From Calycina herbarum (taxonomy: Eukaryota; Ascomycota; Leotiomycetes; Helotiales; Pezizellaceae): a stretch of DNA of 64,000 nt. Under the pieces are notes generated by a model. The model worked only from the letters and a program-made list of their open reading frames with translations, did no database searches and was not told the DNA's origin. The stretch spans positions 434,001 to 498,000 of the forward strand of contig LLEY01000023.1 in NCBI GenBank assembly GCA_001414485.1, read 5' to 3'. Position 1 is the stretch's first letter. Each line of letters starts with the position of its first letter. Positions 55,289 through 64,000 of this stretch are shown here, piece after piece. The position numbers and the translations under genes were made by a program.

Positions 55289-56258
55289 GAATTGGGAGAT
55301 GTGGTTGGGTTGTGGAAGGTACCTTATGGATGTCAAGTCAGCTGAGAGATAGATTGATAGGCTAGAGGAATATTAGATAGAGGCGACTTTTGTTGGGGTT
55401 TACTTGTGAGTAAGGAATTTTAATGGTACTACGGGAATTAAAATAGGAATCGAGAGAGAATGAGAGTGAGAGAGAAGGTGAATAAAAGTGATTGCGGGTT
55501 TTTGTACTCTCTTACGAAGTTACGCTGAGACAACATTGAACCTTTTATTTGTGGCCCTCGCTGAACTTGTCGCTTCTCTCAGCTAAACCTCTCGTCACAG
55601 ATAAAATAATTTCGAAAGAAGTTCCAATATACTAAGTGAATGTTTGATTATATTGTTGAAACCCCATAAGTCGTGCCTGCAGCACCAACTCTCAAGCTCT
55701 AAAACGTGGTATTCACGTGACCTTTACTTCAGTTGAGTGTTCGTCTTGCGATTTATGGCTCTTAAGAGGTAATTTTAGCTTATTAATTAACTTATTTGCT
55801 TTATACAATAGCGATAATTCTATTTTTAGTTAGATTTTATTCTATAATTAACCAACCAACTAACTACCGAATAAGCAAACAACTCCAAACCCACCCCGGG
55901 AAGGAATTAATAAGAATTGTTGAAAACATACAGTGAATAGGAGTATGTCAGTCACGTGGCTGCTCGCTAGCGTGGGCCTAGCGCCATCCCCGGTATAAAT
56001 AGTCGGCTTAGGCCACACTTAGTAAACTGAAGAGTTTCCGCTATACATTTGCAACAAGAATTAAGTGTGATATTTTCAAACCAAATGAGGTCAGGAATTA
56101 ATTTACGTGACGAATAGCCCAACTTAAGCGCCATTGATGATTATGCAAAGAAGCACTGCTACGGCGTTTGTGGTTGACTCATAAGGTACGAATTAAAAAC
56201 GAACCCAAAACCAGTCCACTCACCACTTCGACAACGGATTTCTCTTTCCTCACCGATC
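55289..56258. other. Intergenic region, 5' flank of the vWA gene
   Basis: No coding frame. The segment 55770-55880 is AT-rich and may be a small transposon scar. Confidence 0.4.
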
Positions 56259-59200
56259 ATGGCGGAATCAAAAGAAGAGATCTATGATCTCCTCATCCTT
56301 GTCGATGCCACATATTCCATGAGCAACTACCTTACCTCCCTCCAAACCTCTCTCCCAAAAATCATCTCCATCTCAGAACTCACAGACTCATTTGCTCGTA
56401 TCGGCCTCCTCGCATATCGAGATTATTGCGACACTCCCCTCCTCGAATGGTCAGGATGGATGCACAAGGGTCAAAACAACGATATAAATCTCGTTGATCA
56501 AGCGAAAGCTCTCGAATCAATAGGGGGAGGCGATTACCCCGAAGCCACGAAGACAGGCTTGGCAAAAGCATACGATATGATGAGTGCGGAAGCTACAACT
56601 GTCATCCTACTCTACACCGATGCTCCACCTCACACAATTGCCAATGGGACGGCAAACGGGTATACGAACCATGAGGAAGAACAAAAAGCATTGGAAAGTG
56701 AGGATTCGTATGGCGGGACAGGACACCTCTTTACAGATTGGGTTCATGGTGCAAGAGTACTAGCTGGGAAGGAGGGTGAGAAGAAGGCTCATGTGTTTTC
56801 GGTATTGGAACCAGATATGGTGAGGAAGGATGGGATTTATTACACGCTTTTGAGTACGATTACTGGAGGTGCTTGTTTTTATTTGGATAGTGCTACGCCA
56901 AAGGATATTGCGCAGGTTACGGTTGATCTTCTCCTTGCTTGGATGGGGGTGGGCAGGGCAGGGGCAGGGGAGATTTCTCTTGCTGCGAAGCTTTCGAGGT
57001 TTAAGAATGCGGCCGGGATTGAAGGCTTGAGGAAGGAATCGAATAAGAAGGAGAAGGCAGTGGGTACCAAGGAGAAAAGGAACGAGAAGGAGGTAGTGAA
57101 CAATACTGAAGAACTTGCGGTCACTTCAACGGTACTACGAGAACATGTTCCACAACGTGCTATTGCAGTCAAGGATTTTGCAGCGCGATACAAGACCGAT
57201 GAGAAATACAAAGCTCTTGTCGGTTCCCACCTACAAAAAATCATCAATGAAGATGTCTCAGCTATCGCTCTCAACCCAGTCTTTGGGACGCTATGGAGAA
57301 CTATATGCAACGATCGAGATAACCCTGAACGAGAGGTTCTCACCACAGTTTTCAGTTTACAAGTTGATAAGATTTCAAATGCAGACGAGAAATTGAGGAT
57401 GAAGAATTGGTTAGAAGAGTCTTATGACTATTCCGCTGTGGTCAAGGAGATTATTGAGACGGTTCCTGAGGAGAAGCAGTTTCCGTGCGTGTTCCTAGAT
57501 CCCACTCAAGATTTTGGGAATGGCAATGACGAGAATGACGAGGATAACCGTCCTATCACCTCTTTCCGACGAGATGAACTTCTTGAGATTGGAAGGTCTT
57601 GCGATTACAAAATCCTAAGACGTCTTGGGAAAGTCCTAACCCGACTATCATTTGTCGAGAAGGCAGAGGATTTACCAGCGTATATTGCGAGTGCGGGGGA
57701 GGGTATTGCTACGCAAGTTCCTCTTGCTTTGGCGTCGAAAGAATTTGGTCGCAAATTTTGGCGGATCTTACTTCATATCATCGTCCCTGGGACTATGCTT
57801 TCTGCTCGTCCAGCAGCTCTACTAGCTGCACTTTCCATCCACATGGGCGTACATCCATTATTTGAAGCTGCGGAGATGGAGATGTTGGGGTTTAAAGCGT
57901 TTTGGAATAATATCGAGACTCCTGAGACGTGGAACGTTGGCTGTTTGTCGTTACTCCTCGATGCTGACCGAGCATATCTTGCCCGAAAGGGTGAAGATAC
58001 CAAGAAGGGACTGTTAAGGGCCGATGACAAGGAATTATTCAAAAGTCTCACAACCTACAAGATGTTGGAACTTAACATGAGAACAACACTAACAGCATTG
58101 GTCACTTGGAAGCCCGAGAAGACTGTAATGTCAATCGGACCAGTTGTCGAATGTCGATCCTGTCACTACCCCCGTTCGGTCACTATCATGGGCGAAAAGG
58201 GGAAGTGCGGAGGCTGTCTAGCCAAAGATTACCCTTCGCCTGAAGAACGAGAGAAATGTATAAACGAAAACGTCTCCAAATCCGATACCGATGTCATGAA
58301 TATAAGTTGGGTTGAGTGTGGGACTCGCACTTGTCGAGTTCAGTACGTTGTCTATCGCCCACACGCGCTCAATGTTCGTGCCAAATGTCACTTTTGTCGC
58401 CTTCAATCAAGCGTTGCGGTAGATAAGCGGAACTTGGATCCAGCTCCATATCTGGAGTGCAAGATTTGTCTCGCTAAAGTAATATTCCCGGAAGAGTATC
58501 GTACAGCGAAGCATACCAACGAGGGATACAAATGTGTCGCTTGCGAACATGGAACAGAGACTGTTGTAAAGGTTGAGACTACAGCACAACAACTAGTCAA
58601 GGAGAACGGACGAAAATGGCTCATACATAATACAGGGGATAAGCTCAAAGACCCTCTTGGTGGCGGATCACTTTTCAAACAGATTTCTGCAGCTGGTATT
58701 GATAATTTCTGCCAGAAAGTCATCCTTTTCCCAGACCGTAAGAAAGATAACACCATTCTCACTCTAAACGGGAAACCAGTCCAAAATGTCCCAGCCCTTG
58801 TCCATGAGCTCAAAACATGGATCTCCCGCCGCCGTACAGAATCCGGAACTTGTTCCCTCTGTTTCTCGGATTTCAAGAAAGGGGATCTTAATCCAGCATG
58901 CGGCAGAAGAAACTGCGACCAACTCGTCTGTCAAAACTGCCTAAAGGCATGGTACGGACTTAATCGTCCTGGATCAATCATCAACATCGCCGCTCTCTCT
59001 TGCGCATTTTGCCGCCGAGCTCCTACAGCACAAAGATTACACAAATATGGAATGGGTATCCATGCCGTTGGTGATCTCAAAAATGCGGTCAGAGATAGAG
59101 GAAAGTGGGTATATGCATGGTGCACCAATTGCGCGCTCGCAAAGCCTTATCTCGAACGTGTATGTGCCGCTGGTGCTCCAGCCGAATTAACAAATTGGTC

Positions 59201-59570
59201 ATGTGAACCTTGTGTTCGAGCTAAAGAAGAAGAAGAACTTGAGGCTGCACTTGCTCTCCAGGAGGAACTCAAAACGATGCGACGGAGAGGAAGGGCAATC
59301 GATCACGCAATGAGGATGGAAGCGATGTTAGCGGCGGAGAGGGCGGAGAGGGCGGAGAATGCCAGGATCGGGAGGGTGAAGGCCTGTCCTGGGTGTGAGG
59401 TGATGGTGGAAAGGTTTGGGGGGTGCGGACATATTACTTGTGTTTGCGGGGCTGAGTGGTGTTGGTTTTGTAGGAAGAATTTTAAGAGGGGGCTCAATAG
59501 TTTGGAGTATGGGATTTATGACCACTTTAGTGATGTGCATGGGGGTTTTTTTGGGGAAGGAGAGGAGTAA
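56259..59570 (+). CDS. vWA-domain protein with C-terminal RING/IBR-like (RBR) zinc domains
   Basis: 1103 residues, single exon. Residues about 10-240 form a von Willebrand A domain with a MIDAS-like DATYS (16-20) and a conserved LLYTDAPPH. The middle is helical. Between about 640 and 780 there are several CxxC pairs (CRSCHYPR, CGGCLAKDY, CKICLAKV, CVACEHG). From about 864 a RING-like CSLCFSDFKKGD...CQNC...CAFC appears, then CTNC and CEPC. The C-terminal IBR/RING2-like CPGCEVMVERFGGCGHITC...CWFC follows from about 1043. The CWFC end and GCGH are typical of RBR ubiquitin ligases, so a vWA-guided E3 ligase is likely. The substrate is unknown. This architecture is seen in filamentous fungi. Confidence 0.85.
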   Translation: MAESKEEIYDLLILVDATYSMSNYLTSLQTSLPKIISISELTDSFARIGLLAYRDYCDTPLLEWSGWMHKGQNNDINLVDQAKALESIGGGDYPEATKTGLAKAYDMMSAEATTVILLYTDAPPHTIANGTANGYTNHEEEQKALESEDSYGGTGHLFTDWVHGARVLAGKEGEKKAHVFSVLEPDMVRKDGIYYTLLSTITGGACFYLDSATPKDIAQVTVDLLLAWMGVGRAGAGEISLAAKLSRFKNAAGIEGLRKESNKKEKAVGTKEKRNEKEVVNNTEELAVTSTVLREHVPQRAIAVKDFAARYKTDEKYKALVGSHLQKIINEDVSAIALNPVFGTLWRTICNDRDNPEREVLTTVFSLQVDKISNADEKLRMKNWLEESYDYSAVVKEIIETVPEEKQFPCVFLDPTQDFGNGNDENDEDNRPITSFRRDELLEIGRSCDYKILRRLGKVLTRLSFVEKAEDLPAYIASAGEGIATQVPLALASKEFGRKFWRILLHIIVPGTMLSARPAALLAALSIHMGVHPLFEAAEMEMLGFKAFWNNIETPETWNVGCLSLLLDADRAYLARKGEDTKKGLLRADDKELFKSLTTYKMLELNMRTTLTALVTWKPEKTVMSIGPVVECRSCHYPRSVTIMGEKGKCGGCLAKDYPSPEEREKCINENVSKSDTDVMNISWVECGTRTCRVQYVVYRPHALNVRAKCHFCRLQSSVAVDKRNLDPAPYLECKICLAKVIFPEEYRTAKHTNEGYKCVACEHGTETVVKVETTAQQLVKENGRKWLIHNTGDKLKDPLGGGSLFKQISAAGIDNFCQKVILFPDRKKDNTILTLNGKPVQNVPALVHELKTWISRRRTESGTCSLCFSDFKKGDLNPACGRRNCDQLVCQNCLKAWYGLNRPGSIINIAALSCAFCRRAPTAQRLHKYGMGIHAVGDLKNAVRDRGKWVYAWCTNCALAKPYLERVCAAGAPAELTNWSCEPCVRAKEEEELEAALALQEELKTMRRRGRAIDHAMRMEAMLAAERAERAENARIGRVKACPGCEVMVERFGGCGHITCVCGAEWCWFCRKNFKRGLNSLEYGIYDHFSDVHGGFFGEGEE

Positions 59571-60405
59571 AGGGGATGGGTGCGTGGGTTGATAAGTTTT
59601 GTTTTGTTTTTAATATAGGAGCTTGTGTTATTTTCCGCTCATATGGTGCCGGGGTGAATATCATGTTTTGCTGTTTACTATACCTTATCCAATTGGTTCT
59701 GCTGTGTAGATCAAAAATGTACACAGTCCTAGAAACCCGCTAAGCGAAGAAAAGCGCGCTCATTGCAGCAGTAACCAACACAGCCAAATAAGATGCAATC
59801 CCAAAACCCCCCCTGAACATCATTCTTCAACACCGACCAAAATTAAGTTAATTTTAAGTTTTTATCTTATATCTTACTTTCTAGTTCTATAGAAACGTAA
59901 TCTAATAGCTACGTAATCTACTCTACGTCTATCTAACTAGCTACTCTATAGTCTACTCTATATATTACTCTGTTTCTCTTATAGAATAAATATATATTAA
60001 GAATCTCCTATAGAAACTTTCTTTCATGTCTTCTCTCCTCTTAATAATTATACGATACGTTTTCCTTTTATATAGAAGAAACCTACGTCTCGATTTCTGT
60101 CTTAATAATACCCGAACTAACGAAGAGATTTCTACAGCTCTATGCTTTGCTGAGAAAGTGAGAAGAAAATAGAACCCTGTTAGAAGAGGGAATAGATTCG
60201 AGAGTAGTTCGTAATTCGACAGCAAATTCGAAAGCTATAATAAGAGTTTCAAAAAGAAAAACAATAACGTGGTTTATCAGCGAGTCGATTATATCACCGA
60301 GTCGATCACTAAAAATACATACAAAAAAAGTCTGTGCCACCCTAGTAAAAATCTGTAATTCTTAATAAAAATTAATAAAATTAAAAACCTTACTTTATTA
60401 CTATA
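59571..60405. other. Intergenic region with transposon scars
   Basis: From about 59830 the sequence is AT-rich with frames full of stops. A terminal-repeat-like sequence ACGTGGTTTATCAGCGAGTCGA, preceded by TA, begins at 60267. No partner repeat was found within reach. Confidence 0.45.
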
Positions 60406-61334
60406 ACGTGGTATACCAGGACCTCGTGATTATCAGGACCTCGTGAATTTTTTCCTACCCCACTACTTTAAAATATAATAAAACTACTATAACATATTAA
60501 ATTAATTAAAACTACTCGGAATCTAATAAACTAGATATATCTACAACTTCTTAACACGTCCGCGCATTATAACTAGTTTTTCTATAAGTGCTACAACGTC
60601 GCCGAGTCGTTTGTCCTTCATCTTCTCCACCCTCCCTAGAGCGCTTGTTACGTCGAACCTGCTCCTCCGCATTCTTCTAGGCTAATCCGTCCTGTGCATC
60701 CTCTATAGTAAGTGCACCTCCTTCTTAGACACGGGTATTTTTAGCCCTCTAGCGTTTACTAAGGGCTTTATTTGCTATTCGAAGTGTACAGACCTCAGCT
60801 GATAAGAGGGTCACCTCATAGGCTAATCGCTCTATACCTTTTGCTAACGAAGCGATTGTCTAGAAAATAGGTGTTAGCGAGCTTTCTTAGTAACAAGTAA
60901 TACGATCCTTAACAAGAGTTGATTACGAAAGAGCTTTAGAAGGGTTACGAGGAGTCTAGGAGACCCAAGGGGTAGCGTTAGCAGAGGGGGGTCTGGTAGG
61001 TATAGGAGTCTATAACTTAATATTAAGCTTTAAGATCATAGTCTAGGGTTCTAGAGGCACTAGACCAGCTCTACAGAACCTAGCTTTAGCGTTTTAGGTT
61101 GTTATTAACTGGTTATAGGCTATGTAAAACGTAAGAAAGAACTTAACCTTAGTAATATAGTTTATATAAGCCTTAATAAAGGTCTCGATTTAACGCCTGT
61201 ATATATGTTTAAGAACACTAAAACATCTAACGTTGAGTGGCTAGGTTAGATAAGACGAATAAGAAGGTAGGTAAAGAGTAATAATGTTGTATAACTTATA
61301 ATACTCTTAGAATACTGCCGATTTATAACACTTA
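60406..61334 (-). mobile_element. Second Fot1-like element, truncated by an LTR element
   Basis: Begins after TA with ACGTGGTATACCAGGACCTC. From about 60475 to 61320 it aligns with 52265-53150 of the first Fot1-like element, covering the transposase C-terminus (minus strand, for example EDAQDGLA and AEEQVRRNKR). It is less RIP-mutated but still without an ORF. It is cut at 61335 by the LTR of a Gypsy element. Confidence 0.75.
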
Positions 61335-61575
61335 TGTCAGGACTTGTAGTAAATGCTGATGAATTGAACTACAGAGGTGTCTATGTATAAGAAGATTCGA
61401 TTGTCCTTTCTAAGCCAGAGTCCTTGCTAACTTATATACTCAGTTAACTTATTCTAGAGGGTTCTGCTAAGGGTACTCTCGAAGGTTCTGTTACGTCTAT
61501 GCGTTGCTAAGCGAGGTTACGTGAATGCGTCGCTGGAGTACTCCGAGACTTATTCCACGGGTATAACCCTTGACA
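61335..61575 (-). repeat. 3' LTR of the minus-strand Gypsy element
   Basis: 241 bp starting TGTCAGGAC and ending CCTTGACA on the plus strand, i.e. with the inverted ends TGTCA/TGACA. The polypurine tract lies immediately inside. The ACTTA flanking it on the left would be the target duplication; its partner is outside the window. Confidence 0.75.
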
Positions 61576-64000
61576 TTACCCCCCTTCCTACTCTTAAAGG
61601 TAGGTGTCTAGAGCTACTGTGTCCTCTAACTCAGTAGCAGGTTCCTATGTTAGGTTTGTATATCCTGTCTATTTAACCTTATACTCGAGTCGAGTACGAG
61701 AGCCTTTCCCTAGGAGCTTCTTTTACCGTTGACCTAGTATTCTTTTAACTTACTATTCTATAGTATCGTCTACTAATATTACAGGTAGTTGATCATCGTC
61801 TGTAATTTAACTAGGTAGCAGGTCTGTAGCTGCTAGCCTTAATAAGTCTATATTAAAGACATTATAGATACTAGGCAGGGTGTCTAGCCTATATATAGAC
61901 GGGCTAATGACCTCGATAACTATGAACTTAGCGGATCGAGCGTCTAGTTTCTTACTAGCCCTGTCTGTCCGTATATTCTATAAGCTTAAATAAACCTTGT
62001 CTCTAACCTTGTACGTAGGAGCGGTATTCCGTGAACGATTTGCTTAAGTCTCCTAGTCTTATTATACCCTTACTATTGATATTTATACCTATTCTATAAT
62101 AGCCTTAATCTTTACTACTATTGCTTCGCTCTTTTGAATTAGTGTTTTTATATTTATAGGTACTACGACGTCTATTAAGGGGTCGATAGTCTATAACAGA
62201 TAGCCGTGGCTAAGTTAGAAGAGGCTTATACCCGTTAATGTTAAATCCCGTCTATTAAAAGCTAGCTGTACTACTAGCAGCTAGTTAGCCTAGTCGTCCT
62301 AAGCTATATTAATCTACTACTGTAGAAGCGTCTCGACTTTAGCATTTGCTTATTCTGTTAACCCGTCAGTTTATAGATAGAGGGCTATAAAGATCCGTCG
62401 TTTAATCTATAAGAAGTTATAAAGCGTCTTCTATGCTTGTCTAATAAATTACAGGCCTCTATTAGATACTATTACTCTTAGTAGTCTATATAAGCTATAG
62501 TATGTAGTAATAAATAAGCAAGCAAATTCCTCTGATAATATAGTTGAGTTATAAGCTGTAAGGAGTACCTCTTTGCCTAAACAGTCTGTGAATACTACTA
62601 TTATATTAGAGCCTTTACTTATAGGTAGTAGTCTAATAAAGTCGACAGAGATCTCCTGTTATTGCTACTTAGGAATTGGTAACGGACAAAGCAGGCCTTG
62701 TTTACGATCCCTCTAGACCTTGATACGTCTATAAACTCTATAGTTATAGATAAACTGCTTAACTATAGTCTATAGGTTTAGCTAGAAGAACTCTCTTAAG
62801 ACTATTGTAATTGTCCTATTCTTACTAGGATAGCCCGTAAGTGTAGAATTATAGAGTTCCTATATAATTATAGTCTATAGCGGCTTATAGTCGAGGACCT
62901 ATAGTCTACCCCTAAACTGTAAATCACTATTCTTATTAACTAAGTAGTTAGAGATAGAGACTTTGACTAGAGAAGCGAGGTCTACTAGAAACACCCTATC
63001 TTCTTAGTAGATAGTGTTTATAAGACGCCTAAAGTTCTTATTCTATACCTTTCCCTCTTCTTAGAGGTTCTATAGTTGGTTTATAAACGCTTGCTACGTC
63101 GCTACGTCGCTTACTTAATTCCTCCTATTTACTAATACTAGTACTAGCTATATAGTATTTCCTTAAATTATTCTATTTAGAATTAGTTATACTATCTTAT
63201 AATTAAGGTGTTTATCTCCCTCCTCTAGGAGGTCCTGGTCCCTTCTTATTAGTATATCTAGTAGTCTTCTCTCTTTACTTAAGCGGTATTAGATAATTAA
63301 GTTAAACTTACTAAGTATTAACTACTACTATATTTATCTTTTAGATAGTTTATAGACTATTATAAAGTACTTAAGATTCTTATAATCTATAAGTACTATA
63401 AACTGCCTAATACTTTTTAACTCTGCTTCCTATTTCTTAAGATAATAAATAATAGCTAACAACTCTTTATTATATATTAGGTAATTATATTCAGTAGGTA
63501 TGTATTTCTTTAAGAAGAAGGCTACAGGTTATAAGACGCTATTCTTTACTTAAGAGAGCACGCCTCCTAAGTAATATCTAGAGAAGTCTGTCTCTAGGAC
63601 CGTCTCGTGATCTAGGTTAAACTAAGCTAGTACTAGGGCCTTTATAAAGGCCTGCTTTAACTGTTCGAAGGCTCTATTCGCTTTGTCTATCTATTAGAAG
63701 GATATATCCTTTTTAACGAGTCTATAAAGAAGAGCTATAATCTATGAAAAGTCTTTAATAAACCGTTGATAGAAATTCGTAAATCCTAGGAAGCTAAGGA
63801 CGCCTTTCGCTGTTATTAGTGCTTTCTAATTTATAATAGCTTATATTTTAGCTAGGTCTATCTATAAACCTTTCCCTGCTTTTATAATAAACCTAAGGTA
63901 CTTTGTAGACTATACTTTAAATTCGTATTTGTTAATATTAAGCTATAGCCTAGTATTTTAAAGCCTTTATATTACTTTATAGACATGCTCGCGGTGCTGG
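61335..64000 (-). mobile_element. Ty3/Gypsy retrotransposon, minus strand, partial (runs off the window)
   Basis: Read on the minus strand, a pol region with GVLSFLGFTNFYQRFIKDFS (reverse transcriptase, around 63730-63810) leads to a polypurine tract (GGAAGGGGGGTAA) directly before an LTR at 61575. Frames are interrupted, so it is a relic. The 5' LTR and the start of the element lie beyond 64000. Confidence 0.8.

Noticed and set aside
1..64000. tRNA, rRNA genes or CRISPR arrays
   Set aside because: None that I could support by eye; CRISPR is not expected in a fungal nuclear genome.

Overview
The window looks like nuclear DNA from a filamentous ascomycete (Pezizomycotina, possibly a leotiomycete, which is inference). 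Genes carry short GT-AG introns of about 43-130 bp. Conserved fungal housekeeping genes are present: OPI10/Hikeshi, a DUF4743 Nudix hydrolase, RPB8, ELP4 and SEN34. Two AT-rich blocks full of stop codons look like transposons mutated by RIP (repeat-induced point mutation).

Layout. 0-13 kb: a partial unknown gene, a TA-flanked MITE abutting an ORF, the housekeeping genes (several as divergent pairs), a tiny GC-AG-spliced membrane protein, and a large multi-SAP protein. 14.6-22.6 kb: an apparent undescribed dikaritin-type (ustiloxin-like) RiPP cluster. It has a Zn2Cys6 regulator, a membrane-anchored tyrosinase, a UstYa/DUF3328-like protein, a second membrane protein with HxxHC and HTxHC motifs, and a secreted precursor with six AAYAY cores separated by Kex2-type KR sites. 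The cluster genes form two divergent pairs (tyrosinase/UstYa and HxxHC-protein/precursor), and both promoters carry the motif TCGGAACCG. 22.9-30 kb: a small acidic protein, SEN34 and an Asi1/Asi3-like RING membrane protein. 30.8-35.3 kb: three tandem paralogous single-pass surface proteins with the same intron phases and a shared upstream element. 35.6-40.5 kb: a SesB-like hydrolase/NACHT/WD40 NOD-like receptor.

40.9-54.5 kb: a decayed fructosamine-kinase gene, then an aldo-keto reductase gene split in two by about 10 kb of nested transposons. These are a Ty3/Gypsy LTR element of 7.8 kb with two inverted copies of a 433-bp MITE inside it, followed by a 1.86-kb Fot1/pogo-type element. 56.3-59.6 kb: a vWA/RBR-like ubiquitin-ligase gene. 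60.4-64 kb: a second Fot1-like relic interrupted by a minus-strand Gypsy element that runs off the window.

How the cluster should work (inference from ustiloxin, phomopsin and asperipin biosynthesis): the precursor enters the secretory pathway and is cut by a Kex2-type protease. The tyrosinase and UstYa-like proteins then oxidise and cross-link the Tyr-containing AAYAY peptides, under control of the adjacent Zn2Cys6 factor. Exon models were assembled by eye from GT/AG signals and reading-frame continuity and should be treated as proposals.
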